From: CAZJQD01 sp964548165 [NCBI: uncultured bacterium]
GTDB taxonomy: Bacteria > UBA8481
Length of the DNA: 64,000 nt
Assembly: GCA_964548165.1 (NCBI GenBank)
Contig: CAZJQD010000001.1
Span: 68,210 to 132,209 of the forward strand
Reading direction: 5' to 3'
In this document: piece by piece, positions 32,110-41,033 of the stretch
Layout: every line of letters begins with the position of its first letter
Numbering within the stretch: position 1 is the stretch's first letter
Position numbers and translations under genes: made by a program
Notes under the pieces: model-generated
Database searches by the model: none
What the model saw: only the letters and a program-made list of their open reading frames with translations
Told to the model about the DNA's origin: nothing

Positions 32110-33045
32110 TCAGGGGATAAGGGTCAGGAGCGAACGGAAGGAGCCGCCGGGGCGGCCATCGCCGGAGGGGAGCTTGAGGCCGGTGCCCTCGGCGTCGACG
32201 ATCTGGCCGGTTCGCGAGAGCAGGCGATCGCCGTCAACGAGGAGGCGCGCGGGCGTCTCGCGATCGAGAACGAGCTTGGGGGGAAGGCGCGCGATCACCG
32301 TCGTTCCCTCGACGCGGACATCCAGCATGACCTCTTCCCAGCGCCAGAGTCCCTCCCGGCTTCCTGGAAGCGCGACCTCCAGCCTCACGGCGTCGCGCAC
32401 CAGCTCGGGATTCACCGGCTGGGTGAACCGCAGGCGCAATCCCTCCCGCTGGGCGGCCAAGAACCGGACCGTTCCGCCTTCGCGCCAGCTCAGCTCCACG
32501 ATCTTCACCGGCGCCGCATACAACGTCTCGGCCGGTTCCGTCGTCGACGCGGTGATCCGAACCGCGTCCGCGGGGCGGGAGATCTCCGCGGGCCGCGCGG
32601 CCTCGATCGAAGCGGGCTCCGCCCGCGGCGGTGTCCAGTTGACCTGGAGCACGAGGCGGATCGTATCGCCGCCGCCGAATCGATCCTCGATCCGGAACTG
32701 GTGTGCGCCTCCCACCGAGTCGGCGATGGTTCCGAAGACGACGGGACTTCGCCCCTCGGTCTGGGCCAGCGCCACAGCGCGGCGGGTCGATGAAAGGTTC
32801 AGCGCGAGCGATTGCTCGACGGGCGACCAGGAGGCGAGGGCGGAGATGCGCGAGGAGGGAGGCAGGACTAGGTCCAGGACGACGCGCCGCAGGCCGCGGT
32901 GAGCGGGAACGAGGATGGTTGTCTCGCCGGGAGCCACCACCGTGCGACGAATCTCGATATCGGCGCGGGCCACGTCGGCAGAGAGCAACAAGCCCACGAG
33001 GAGCGCAAGTCCACGTCCGGAGAGGAACAACGACGAGCGGAACAT
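32110..33045 (-). CDS. Exported beta-rich protein of unknown function
   Basis: 311 aa. The signal peptide MFRSSLFLSGRGLALLVGLLLSADVARA (1-28) is clear. The mature part is rich in beta strands with Ig-like spacing (VVAPGETTILVPAHRGLRRVVLDLVLPP, DTIRLVLQVNWTPP, KIVELSWREGGTVRFLAAQREGLRLRFTQPV). It has DUF-like features but no catalytic motif that I recognise. Probably periplasmic or outer-membrane associated. It stands alone, convergent with the lipoprotein gene. Confidence 0.65.
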   Translation of the reverse strand: MFRSSLFLSGRGLALLVGLLLSADVARADIEIRRTVVAPGETTILVPAHRGLRRVVLDLVLPPSSRISALASWSPVEQSLALNLSSTRRAVALAQTEGRSPVVFGTIADSVGGAHQFRIEDRFGGGDTIRLVLQVNWTPPRAEPASIEAARPAEISRPADAVRITASTTEPAETLYAAPVKIVELSWREGGTVRFLAAQREGLRLRFTQPVNPELVRDAVRLEVALPGSREGLWRWEEVMLDVRVEGTTVIARLPPKLVLDRETPARLLVDGDRLLSRTGQIVDAEGTGLKLPSGDGRPGGSFRSLLTLIP

Positions 33046-33082
33046 GGTGAAGCGGGGCGCTTCCGCCGGGTGACTCGGCGCG

Positions 33083-33433
33083 TTACCTCCGCGCGATCTT
33101 GCGCTTGAGGGTTCCGATCTTGGTCTCGAGCGAGGCGATGTTGTCCATGAGGGCGCCCTTCTTCTCGCTCACCTTCTCGGAGACCGACGAGACGCCGGCG
33201 TCAACCTGCCGCGAGACCGTGCGCTTGAGATCGTCAACGCGGTCGAGGAGTTCATCGCTGTACTCCTTCGCCTGCGACCGGGCATCCTCGACCTTGCGGG
33301 CAATCTGGCGGCGCGTGCGATCGCCGGATTGCGGGGCGTACAAGAGCGCCACGGCGGCGCCGATCAACGCACCACCCAGCACCAGGAGCAAATCGCGACC
33401 GAAGTTCTCGGGACCGTAGTTGGATTCCGCCAT
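33083..33433 (-). CDS. YtxH-domain membrane protein
   Basis: 116 aa from ATG 33433, which has GAGGAG at a good distance; an in-frame ATG at 33499 is less likely. One hydrophobic span (LLLVLGGALIGAAVALLYAP, about 15-34) is followed by SGDRTRRQIARKVEDARSQAKEYSDE and a long coiled coil with a basic end (KIGTLKRKIARR). This is the YtxH pattern (GxxxGAxxALLyAPxsGxxtR) seen in general-stress proteins. The start lies 62 bp after the GT-C-like gene. Confidence 0.88.
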   Translation of the reverse strand: MAESNYGPENFGRDLLLVLGGALIGAAVALLYAPQSGDRTRRQIARKVEDARSQAKEYSDELLDRVDDLKRTVSRQVDAGVSSVSEKVSEKKGALMDNIASLETKIGTLKRKIARR

Positions 33434-33495
33434 CGTCTCTTCTCCTCGTTGATCTTCTCGGGGAACGGCGCCTGTCCGGCTCGACCCCGAAACCA

Positions 33496-35418
33496 TCATA
33501 GGACGGGAGAGGCCGCCCCGACAACCGTTTCGAGGAATTCCAGCCGATAAAGGCCCTGGCCCGGCCGCAGGGGATCGACCATGAGCGGAGTGGCGAGCCG
33601 GGAATCGGTCAATAGTGACTGCAACGTGGCGGTATCGCTCGCGCAGTACGGAGCGACGGCGCCACCGCGTGAGACCGCCGGATCGTGCTCGGCCGGGTTG
33701 TAGAGCACGTGCGTAAACCCGCAGTTGCCAAGCTCGCGGGCCAGCCGCGCCGGGTCATGGTGCGCGTGTGCCAGGTCCAGGAGGCGAGGCCGTTCCCAGT
33801 ATCCGTCCCAGGCCGCCGGGCGGCGCAGGTAGAAGAGCCGCGGTTCGCCCACGGAGGCCACGAGCGCGGTTGAGGGCAGAAATCGGGATGCGGCCTGCTG
33901 GAGCGGAAAGGTGGGGACCCAGTGCGTCACGTAGGCGTCGCGGGAAAGCGAGCCGGCGTGCACGAGGAAGAAGGGCGAGTAGGCGGCCTGGAGACGAACG
34001 ACCGTGACCAGGGAGAGGAGGATGAGCGCGAGGATGACACCCCTGAAGGGGCGGCCGGAGAGCGCGAGCTCGCCGGCGCCGACCGCGGCCAGGACGGCGA
34101 CCAGGGGAAGGAGGAATCTCCCCTGCCCGTTGCCCAGGAAAACCCAGAGCAGGAGGGAGCCGGCGACCAGGAGACGGAGGCCAGGAAGGCGTCGCGATCG
34201 GACGAAGAAGAGACCCGAAGCCAGGAGCGCCAGTCCACCGATTGGGCCGTCGATGTTCTCGGGATGAAACTGGAGGAACGTCAAGAGGAGGTGTACCGGG
34301 CGGTGCCAGAGCAGTTCGATCCAAGCGGGGGGCGCGACCATGGCGGCGATGTTCGGTGGGAGCGGGGACGAACCGGTCCAGGCGAGGTTGCGCGCGATCC
34401 AATAGGCCGGAAGCAGTGCGGTCGCCAGGACGAGCGCAACCTGGGCGCGCGCGTTGCGGCGCAGGACGAGGAGGGCGCCGAGAAACAACGGAAGAGCGGC
34501 GAAGGCCGCGGAGGGCTTCACGGCCAGCGCTCCACCCAGGAGCAGGCCCATCCAGACCGCGGAGCCCCGGGACGTTTCTTCCTCCCGCCCGGGTCGCAGA
34601 AGGACGCGGGCGGCGGCGGCCACGCCCGCTAGGGCGAAGAGGTCGTTCTTGGTGTACGCGAGGAGAAGCAGGACAAGCGGAGACGCGGCCACCACGGCGA
34701 CCGCCGCCCATCGACCAGCAGATCCGGTCTCCCCGCCCAGCCGCCCCACGGCTCCAAGGAGCGAGACGAAGAGGACGAAGCCCAGGAGATTGGCGGCGAT
34801 GCCCGAGGAGTCTGCCGCGACGAGCGGAAGGACGAGCATCTCGAACTGTTGCCAGTAGAGGTAGTAGCCCATCGTATCCGGCGGGCGAACGGAATTGCCG
34901 AGGAGGTACTGCAGGGGCAGGCCGAGGTGATACGAGGGCGCATCGAGCCCGGCTGGAGGGACCAGCACCGAGAGGAGCCCCCAGGCGACGGCCATCAGAA
35001 CGAGGGCTCGCAAGGCGACGAGGAATGAACCGCCGGAATGAAACTCGCCGAGGAGGGACTCGGCATCCTCCCGGAGGAGCGGGCCGACGCGCTTCAGCGC
35101 GAAGAGGGGCAAGGCTGCCGCCGGGAGAAGAAGGAGCGGAGCGGAGAGTCCACCGAAGGAACCGATGACCACCGGCCACAGGGAGAGCAGAAAGAGCCCG
35201 GCGATGACACGCTCCCCCGCCGCCGCCGCGATGCCGAGCGATCGCGCCAGGCCCTCCCCGAGGAGATTTGCCGCAAGGGTGGTGAGGGCGACGAGGGCGA
35301 CGGGCAGGAGCGTGCCGCGGAGGGAGTCGAAGGGCTCGGCCCGGTACACGGCCGCCAGCGCCAGGAGGAGCCCCGCGACGGCGAGGATCGCATCCCGATC
35401 GCGGCGCGGCGCGGCCAT
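33496..35418 (-). CDS. GT-C-type multi-span membrane protein (ArnT/PMT-like)
   Basis: 640 aa from ATG 35418. About 12 hydrophobic spans cover residues 10-490 (for example AGLLLALAAVYRAEP, LFLLSLWPVVIGSFGG, LLLLLAYTKNDLFALAGVAAAARVLL). A C-terminal soluble part follows (AHAHHDPARLARELGNCGFTHVLYNPAEHDP). The layout fits GT-C lipid-linked sugar transferases (PMT/ArnT/GT39); an early acidic motif expected in them could be GLDAPSYHLGLPLQYL (D, H). The donor and acceptor are unknown. It is 5 bp downstream of fumC, in the same direction. Confidence 0.78.
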   Translation of the reverse strand: MAAPRRDRDAILAVAGLLLALAAVYRAEPFDSLRGTLLPVALVALTTLAANLLGEGLARSLGIAAAAGERVIAGLFLLSLWPVVIGSFGGLSAPLLLLPAAALPLFALKRVGPLLREDAESLLGEFHSGGSFLVALRALVLMAVAWGLLSVLVPPAGLDAPSYHLGLPLQYLLGNSVRPPDTMGYYLYWQQFEMLVLPLVAADSSGIAANLLGFVLFVSLLGAVGRLGGETGSAGRWAAVAVVAASPLVLLLLAYTKNDLFALAGVAAAARVLLRPGREEETSRGSAVWMGLLLGGALAVKPSAAFAALPLFLGALLVLRRNARAQVALVLATALLPAYWIARNLAWTGSSPLPPNIAAMVAPPAWIELLWHRPVHLLLTFLQFHPENIDGPIGGLALLASGLFFVRSRRLPGLRLLVAGSLLLWVFLGNGQGRFLLPLVAVLAAVGAGELALSGRPFRGVILALILLSLVTVVRLQAAYSPFFLVHAGSLSRDAYVTHWVPTFPLQQAASRFLPSTALVASVGEPRLFYLRRPAAWDGYWERPRLLDLAHAHHDPARLARELGNCGFTHVLYNPAEHDPAVSRGGAVAPYCASDTATLQSLLTDSRLATPLMVDPLRPGQGLYRLEFLETVVGAASPVL

Positions 35419-35423
35419 GGGAC

Positions 35424-36821
35424 TCAGAGTCCGGGCTTGGTCATCTCTTCGGGCTTCACCCACTCATCGAACTGCTCCGCGGTCAGGAGGCCGAGCTCGA
35501 GCGCGGACTGCTTGAGCGTGAGGCCCGCCTTGTGCGCGTGCTTGGCGATCTTGGCCGCGTTGTCGTAGCCGATGTGCGGGTTGAGGGCCGTGACGAGCAT
35601 GAGGCTGTCGTTGAGAAGCTGACGGATCCGTTCCTCGTTCGGCTCGATCCCGCGCGCGCAGTGCTCCTCGAACCCTCGGCAACCGGCCGCGAGGAGCCGG
35701 ACGGAGTGGAGGACATTATGGATGATGAGCGGCTTGAAGACGTTCAGCTCGAAGTTGCCCGAGGCACCGCCGATGTTGACGGCGACGTCGTTGCCGAGCA
35801 CCTGGGCCGCGATCATGGTCACGGCCTCCGACTGCGTCGGGTTCACCTTGCCGGGCATGATCGAGCTCCCGGGTTCGTTCTCGGGGATGCGGATCTCGCC
35901 GAAGCCGCATCGCGGCCCGGACGCCAGCCACCGGACGTCGTTGGCGATCTTCATCAGCGAGCACGCGAGGGTCTTCAGGGCCCCGTGAGCGAAGACCAGG
36001 GCATCGTGGCCCGCCAGGGACTCGAACTTGTTGGGCGCGGAGACGAACGGCAGGTTGGTCAGGGAGGCGATGCACTTCGCGGAACGAACGGCGAACTCCG
36101 GGTGGGTATTGAGCCCGGTGCCGACGGCGGTGCCCCCGAGCGCGAGCTCGTAGAGGCCCGGAAGGACGGACTCAATGCGCGCGAGGTCATTGGTGAGCGC
36201 CTGGACCCAGCCGGAGATCTCCTGCCCGAGCGTCAAGGGCGTGGCGTCCATCAGGTGCGTGCGGCCGATCTTGGTCAGCGCCTGGAAGGCGTCGCGCTTG
36301 GCGGCGAGAGTGTCGCGGAGGGCGCGGACGGCGGGCAGGAGGTCGTGCACGATCACCTCGGCGGCCGCGATATGCATGGCCGTCGGGAAGGTGTCGTTGG
36401 AGGACTGGGCCTTGTTGACGTCGTCGTTCGGATGGATGGGCTTCTTGGACCCCATCGCGCCACCGGCCATCTCGATGGCGCGGTTCGAGATCACCTCGTT
36501 GGCGTTCATGTTCGTCTGGGTGCCGGACCCGGTCTGCCAGACGACGAGCGGGAAGTGCGCGTCGAGCGTCCCGGCAATCACCTCGTCGGCGGCCCGGACG
36601 ACCAGGTCCCGTTTCTCGGCGGGCAGTATCCCGAGGTCGGCATTCGTCATTGCCGCGGCCTTCTTGAGGATGCCCATGGCGCGGATGAGTTCGCGCGGCA
36701 TCGTGTCGCGCCCGGCGCCCGCCTGGAAATGATGCAGGCTCCGCTCGGTCTGCGCGCCCCAGTACCGCGAGGTCTCGACCTCGATCGGCCCCATCGTGTC
36801 GGTCTCGGTGCGGGTAGTCAT
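35424..36821 (-). CDS. fumC: Class II fumarate hydratase
   Basis: 465 aa, the standard length. This TCA-cycle enzyme reversibly hydrates fumarate to malate as a homotetramer without an iron-sulfur cluster. The conserved regions are [60 protein letters not shown] and the SS-loop [17 protein letters not shown] Shine-Dalgarno AGGAGG lies about 9 nt before the ATG. It is the first gene of a short series with the GT-C-like and YtxH genes. Confidence 0.97.
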   Translation of the reverse strand: MTTRTETDTMGPIEVETSRYWGAQTERSLHHFQAGAGRDTMPRELIRAMGILKKAAAMTNADLGILPAEKRDLVVRAADEVIAGTLDAHFPLVVWQTGSGTQTNMNANEVISNRAIEMAGGAMGSKKPIHPNDDVNKAQSSNDTFPTAMHIAAAEVIVHDLLPAVRALRDTLAAKRDAFQALTKIGRTHLMDATPLTLGQEISGWVQALTNDLARIESVLPGLYELALGGTAVGTGLNTHPEFAVRSAKCIASLTNLPFVSAPNKFESLAGHDALVFAHGALKTLACSLMKIANDVRWLASGPRCGFGEIRIPENEPGSSIMPGKVNPTQSEAVTMIAAQVLGNDVAVNIGGASGNFELNVFKPLIIHNVLHSVRLLAAGCRGFEEHCARGIEPNEERIRQLLNDSLMLVTALNPHIGYDNAAKIAKHAHKAGLTLKQSALELGLLTAEQFDEWVKPEEMTKPGL

Positions 36822-36939
36822 GGACTCATCCTCCTCGGGGTCAGGCTTACACAGTTACACATTCTGCCGCCTCAAATGATCCCGCCCCATGCTAGATGAC
36901 CGCGCTGAGGATGGGGAGCGCAAAAGTGGTGCCGGTGCT

Positions 36940-39225
36940 CTACCTCAACTGATTGAGGAGGATGGCGCCGCTGGCGACGACCCCGAGGCTGTCGACGGGG
37001 CCCGAGCGCATGGCGATGCCGACCGGCGTGGCATTCGGCCACGGCGACTCGACGCCGCGCGCCTCGTTGCCGAGCACCAGGACGAGCTTGCCGTCGGTGG
37101 GGACAGGGTCCGAGCCGGATCCCGGTGCGCCGACGCAGATGCGAAAGCCGTTCGCGGCGGCCAGCGACGCCAGGAGCGACGCGGAGACGCGGGCGACCGG
37201 CAGGTGAACGATGGAGCCGGCGGAGGCTCGCACCGTCTTCTCGCCGAAGAGATCGACGCTGCCCGGGGTCGCGAAGACGGCATCCCAGCCGAAGAGCCAG
37301 GCGGTGCGCACGAGCGTTCCGGCGTTGCCGGGATCGGAGACCCCGTCCAGGACGAGGATGCGCCGGGATGCGGCGAAGATGGCCTCGACATCGGGCGCCT
37401 CGGGTCGAACGACGAGAGCGGCGACGCCCTGGGGGTGCCGCGTCTCGAAGTACTTCTTGGCCTTCCGAGCATCGACGCGCCGAACCTCGGTCCCGCGGCG
37501 CACGGCCCGGTCCTCGAGGTCGCCGAACTTGCCGGACGCATCCTCCTGCCCCTCGCCCTGTCGGATCAGGATCAAGGCTCGAATCGGAAGCGGCCCATCG
37601 ATGACGGCGTCGACGGCCCTGCGACCCTCGACGACGAAACACTGGTCATCCTCGCGACCGGGAGGAAGAGGCCGGGAACCATAGACCGAGGAGGCGGCAG
37701 GGACTTCTGAGGCCGCATGCTCTCGGGACTTTCGCCTGGCCGAGTCCGCGCTCTTAGGGGCCTTCCTGGGCGGGGCGCCAGGTTCGACCTCGAATTCCTC
37801 GTCCAGCCGATCCCCATCGTCATGACCGGTAGCGGCGGGCCCGTAGGCGATCTCGGCGTCGGCAAATTCATCGAGCACATCCTCGACCGTAGCGCCGTCC
37901 GCGTCCTCGTCCGATGCGTCACGAGGCGCGTCTTCAAAAGCATGCTTGCCGGCGCGCGGGAGCGCTTCGTTCTCCTCGCCCTCGTCGCTCTCGTCTCCCT
38001 CGTCGCTGTCATCATGAGCCGATCCGAAGATCTCATCGGCCGCATGCGCGGACGCGGAGGTTTCGTCATCGGCATCGGCGTGGTCCTGGCCGGCGACGGC
38101 CTGGGCGGCGCGAGCCGCCGCTCGCTCGGCGCGACGCTTGGCCTTGCGCCGCTCACGAGAACTGAGCGGCTGTTCGCCGATCGCTTCCTGATCGATCGGG
38201 TCCAAGGGCAGTTCCGTCTCCGTTACAGCAGCAGCGGGCCTGGTCGTGGCTGATTTCGACTGGAAGGGCTTCGCAGGGCGCTCAGGTCGCGGCCCACGGT
38301 CCTTCTTCGGTCCGCGGTCAAATCGATCTCCACGGCCAAAGCGTCCATCGCGCTCGGGACGCGTCCCCTCGGGACGCCCGGCGCCGCCCGTCCGTTCGAA
38401 GCGTCGCGGTTCCCTTGCCGAATAGGAACGCGTCCCCGCGGGACGCGCTCCCGCAGGGCGCGCTCCGGGCTCCCCTGCCGGGCCTGCTTCTCCTACGGGG
38501 CGCCAATCGCCGGGGCCAACTCGCTTGAGCCCCTGCTCGCGACGGAATCCGCCACCACTGCGTGGTCCGCCCTCGCGGCGGGGACCGCGGTCGAAGCTGC
38601 CGCCCTCGCGGCGGGGGCCGCGGTCGAAGCTGCCGCCCTCGCGTCGCGGGCCGCGGTCGAAGCCACCGCCCTCGCGTCGCGGGCCGCGGTCGAAGCTGCC
38701 GCCCTCGCGACGGGGACCGCGGTCGAAGCTGCCGCCCTCGCGGCGGGGGCCGCGGTCGAAGCCACCGCCCTCGCGGCGGGGACCGCGGTCGAAGCCACCG
38801 CCCTCGCGTCGGGGGCCGCGACTGTATCCCCGGTCACTCGGGGCACGGTCATCGGGGCTGGCGGTATACACGACACCGCGATCAGGACCGCTCGGCCGAT
38901 AAGAACCCGAGGATCGATCGGGACGACCGAACCCTCGCTGGAAGCCTGCTCCATCATCACGTCGCGGTCCCCGCGAATCGGTCCGATCACGACCTCCTGC
39001 GAAACCGCGGCCTGCTCCCGGCCCGCGACCGGCGCCCGGTCCGCGGCCGCCGCTCCCTGTCCCGCGAAACGCACCCGGCCCGCGGCTACCGCTGTCTCCG
39101 CGACCGGCTCCCGGGCCACGACCGGATCCCGGTCCACGACCGGCTCCCGGGCCACGACCGGATCCCGGTCCACGACCGGCTCCCGGGCCACGACCCTTGG
39201 GGCCGCGTCCAAATCCGGGCGTCAT
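36940..39225 (-). CDS. SPOUT (TrmH/RlmB-type) RNA methyltransferase with ~500-aa RG-rich/acidic extension
   Basis: 761 aa. Residues 1-75 are GRGPG/AGRG repeats. Residues 137-220 are eight tandem 11-mers of the FDRGPRREGGx type, the first degenerate. A basic RG/RP region follows to about 370. Residues 380-480 are very acidic (DADDETSASA..., EGDESDEGEENEA). The methyltransferase proper starts near 525: VVEGRRAVDAVI substrate domain, motif 1 VSDPGNAGTLVRTA (629-642), motif 2 VLVLGNEARGVES (715-727), motif 3 IAMRSGPVDSLGVVASGAILL (737-757). Enzymes of this type 2'-O-methylate rRNA or tRNA; the target is unknown. ATG 39225 overlaps the stop of the zinc-ribbon gene by 4 nt. Confidence 0.88.
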   Translation of the reverse strand: MTPGFGRGPKGRGPGAGRGPGSGRGPGAGRGPGSGRGPGAGRGDSGSRGPGAFRGTGSGGRGPGAGRGPGAGRGFAGGRDRTDSRGPRRDDGAGFQRGFGRPDRSSGSYRPSGPDRGVVYTASPDDRAPSDRGYSRGPRREGGGFDRGPRREGGGFDRGPRREGGSFDRGPRREGGSFDRGPRREGGGFDRGPRREGGSFDRGPRREGGSFDRGPRREGGPRSGGGFRREQGLKRVGPGDWRPVGEAGPAGEPGARPAGARPAGTRSYSAREPRRFERTGGAGRPEGTRPERDGRFGRGDRFDRGPKKDRGPRPERPAKPFQSKSATTRPAAAVTETELPLDPIDQEAIGEQPLSSRERRKAKRRAERAAARAAQAVAGQDHADADDETSASAHAADEIFGSAHDDSDEGDESDEGEENEALPRAGKHAFEDAPRDASDEDADGATVEDVLDEFADAEIAYGPAATGHDDGDRLDEEFEVEPGAPPRKAPKSADSARRKSREHAASEVPAASSVYGSRPLPPGREDDQCFVVEGRRAVDAVIDGPLPIRALILIRQGEGQEDASGKFGDLEDRAVRRGTEVRRVDARKAKKYFETRHPQGVAALVVRPEAPDVEAIFAASRRILVLDGVSDPGNAGTLVRTAWLFGWDAVFATPGSVDLFGEKTVRASAGSIVHLPVARVSASLLASLAAANGFRICVGAPGSGSDPVPTDGKLVLVLGNEARGVESPWPNATPVGIAMRSGPVDSLGVVASGAILLNQLR
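38566..38817. repeat. In-frame 33-bp tandem repeat inside the SPOUT gene
   Basis: Eight copies of a 33-bp unit code for the peptide series FDRGPRREGG(G/S), with the first copy degenerate (YSRGPRREGGG). Copies differ mostly at synonymous or Gly/Ser positions, so the array has probably grown and shrunk by slippage. It is coding, not a CRISPR array, because the spacing and the reading frame are continuous. Confidence 0.9.
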
Positions 39226-39449
39226 TCTGGTTTCGATTCTGTGGTCGACTGTTCTTCCGCCGCGGACGCCTCGGAGGGCATGTCGCCCATCTTTTCGGCG
39301 CACTCCTTCGAGAGGATCTTGAACATCGTCGTGCCGCAGACGACGCAGGGGCCCTTGGCCGCGAAGCGGCCGTTCTTCATGCTGATCTTGCGGGGATCGC
39401 GCACTTCGCGCGTCGCCTTGCACTTCACGCAGTAAGCTTCGATATTCAC
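39222..39449 (-). CDS. Zinc-ribbon protein (DUF5679-like)
   Basis: 75 aa from GTG 39449, which has a strong GGAGGT 6 nt upstream. The sequence VNIEAYCVKCKATREVRDPRKISMKNGRFAAKGPCVVCGTTMFKIL contains two CxxC pairs (C7/C10 and C35/C38) forming a zinc ribbon. The pattern matches the small family described as DUF5679, which is of unknown function. A Glu/Ser-rich tail follows. It overlaps the upstream 83-aa gene (GTGA) and the downstream SPOUT gene (ATGA). Confidence 0.82.
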   Translation of the reverse strand: MNIEAYCVKCKATREVRDPRKISMKNGRFAAKGPCVVCGTTMFKILSKECAEKMGDMPSEASAAEEQSTTESKPE

Positions 39450-39697
39450 GGAATTACCTCCACGAGGTGGGTTCGATCGGCGGCCGCGAGAGCGGCCGGG
39501 ACCTGTCCCCAGGTATCCGACGCGACGGCAAACGCGACGGCCAGGGCCAGGAGGAACAGGATCGCCAGGACCTCCCGCCGCGTCCATGGAGCATAGACGC
39601 GGCGAGCGGACCCTTGCGAAATGCGAGCGGACTCACCGGCATGCAGATCAGGGTTGGCCCCGCCGGATGGGCGCACGGGGGATACGGATTCGGACAT
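39446..39697 (-). CDS. Small single-span membrane protein (83 aa)
   Basis: MSESVSPVRPSGG at the start is followed by a hydrophilic N terminus of about 40 residues, then REVLAILFLLALAVAFAVASDTW as one membrane helix (about 43-65) and a short outer tail. No family is recognised. ATG 39697 lies 13 bp after the stop of the PorV-like/TolB-like gene, and the stop overlaps the GTG of the zinc-ribbon gene. The tight packing on both sides is the main support. Confidence 0.55.
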   Translation of the reverse strand: MSESVSPVRPSGGANPDLHAGESARISQGSARRVYAPWTRREVLAILFLLALAVAFAVASDTWGQVPAALAAADRTHLVEVIP

Positions 39698-39710
39698 GGG
39701 CGGCACGGCG

Positions 39711-41033
39711 TTAGCGGTTCGGAACCGAACCGGCAACGGCGCCAGCGAGCGTATTGGTGGAAGCGATGAGCTGGGACTGGAGGATGGTGGCTTCCTTGTA
39801 GGCGACCACGTCCCCGCTCGCGGCATCGAGGAGCTTGATCCCGATCCAGAGCTGGTCGTCGCCGAGGACGGAGAAGCGGCCGTCGACGAGATAGGTGGCG
39901 CGGCGGCGATCGGCCATTACGAGGCCGGGCTGGCGCGCCATGCGTCCCGCGACGATCTCCTTGAAGCCCTCGCCCAGCCAGTCATGCTCGGTGCTGGGCG
40001 AGAGGTTGACGAACGGGAGGACGGCCACCGTCACCCGCGAGGTGACCTCGCGGCCACCCGAGAGCGTGTTGCCGGCCTCGCGCGGGGCGCGGGGCTGACC
40101 TCCGAGGAAGCTGTACGAGAAGCGATGATTGTCGCCGGCGGGGCCCAGGGATTCGAAGGCATAGTCAAACGAGCCGACCTTGGAGCGGAAGCCGGCGCCC
40201 AGCTTGAGCGCGCGCGCGAACGTAGCGTCGTTGCCCATGTCAAAGCCCGTGCGCAGGGCGAAGTTCTCGGTAATGCGATACTCGCCGCCGATCATGGCTC
40301 GCGCCTGGGCCTCGCGGTCGATGAGCATGTCGCCGGAGAGAAGAAACTTGCGATGCGGCGGCTCGTAGGACATGCCGAGGCGCAGGGTCAGCGGCTGGGG
40401 GGAACTGGAGCTGATGAACTCGATCCCGGTGCCGATGTTCATGATCGAGGACCCGAAGGTGACGCCGGGCCAGTAGAGGGGCTCGTACTTCACGCCAATG
40501 TCAGCGCCGACCGCGTTCGCGGTGTAGCCGCCGAGCTCGCTGTGCACGACCCTCAGGGTCCCGCCCGTGGCGATCTCGGGCGTCAGCTGGTAGCCGAGGC
40601 TGACGGCGGGAGCGAGGTCGTAGTTGGAGAAGCGGCCGATGACGGAGCCGGTGCTGCTGCGCATGACGTCGTCGGCGCCCATGTAGGTCAGGTGAAGGGC
40701 CACGACGCTCTTGTCGCTGACGCGGCGGGCGACGGCGGCGTAGCTGTAGGTGATGTCCGCCGCGTAGACGATCTGCGAGAGCCCGACATCCCACTTGTCG
40801 ACGCTGACGAGCCCGGCCGGGTTATAGCTGAGCGCCTCGATGCCGGTCGCCACTCCGGTGTAGGCATTGCCCATCGCCAGCGGCCTGGCCATCGGGGCGA
40901 CCCGGAGGAACGCGGCGCCCGACGATCCCAGGCCCTGGGCCACGGAGGGGGTTGCCAGGGCGAGCATCCCTGCGAGGACCAAGGCGAAAGCCGCGGCAAG
41001 GGACGAGGCAGAGCGAGCGGGTGTTCGCATCAT
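39711..41033 (-). CDS. PorV/PorQ-like barrel fused to TolB/FlgO-like domain
   Basis: 440 aa from ATG 41033 (4-nt overlap with the PLD gene stop; an ATG at 41030 is also possible). The signal peptide ends in PSVAQG (about 33). LGSSGAAFLRVAPMARPLAMGNAYTGVATGIEALSYNPAGL is the PorV-like start, and beta strands run to about residue 325. A separate C-terminal segment (VTVAVLPFVNLSPSTEHDWLGEGFKEIVAGRM...VDGRFSVLGDDQLWIGIKLLDAASGDVVAYKEA) resembles the TolB N-terminal/FlgO-CsgG fold. Located in the outer membrane with a periplasmic domain. It is near-adjacent to the PLD protein. Confidence 0.82.
   Translation of the reverse strand: MMRTPARSASSLAAAFALVLAGMLALATPSVAQGLGSSGAAFLRVAPMARPLAMGNAYTGVATGIEALSYNPAGLVSVDKWDVGLSQIVYAADITYSYAAVARRVSDKSVVALHLTYMGADDVMRSSTGSVIGRFSNYDLAPAVSLGYQLTPEIATGGTLRVVHSELGGYTANAVGADIGVKYEPLYWPGVTFGSSIMNIGTGIEFISSSSPQPLTLRLGMSYEPPHRKFLLSGDMLIDREAQARAMIGGEYRITENFALRTGFDMGNDATFARALKLGAGFRSKVGSFDYAFESLGPAGDNHRFSYSFLGGQPRAPREAGNTLSGGREVTSRVTVAVLPFVNLSPSTEHDWLGEGFKEIVAGRMARQPGLVMADRRRATYLVDGRFSVLGDDQLWIGIKLLDAASGDVVAYKEATILQSQLIASTNTLAGAVAGSVPNR

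Noticed and set aside
38566-38817. Possible CRISPR array (regular ~33-bp repeats)
   Set aside because: Repeats are head-to-tail without spacers, in frame, and code for FDRGPRREGG units; no cas gene is near.
39225-39423. Start of the SPOUT gene at 39423 instead of 39225
   Set aside because: The extra 66 codons are the shifted frame of the zinc-ribbon gene; ATG 39225 gives the standard 4-nt overlap.
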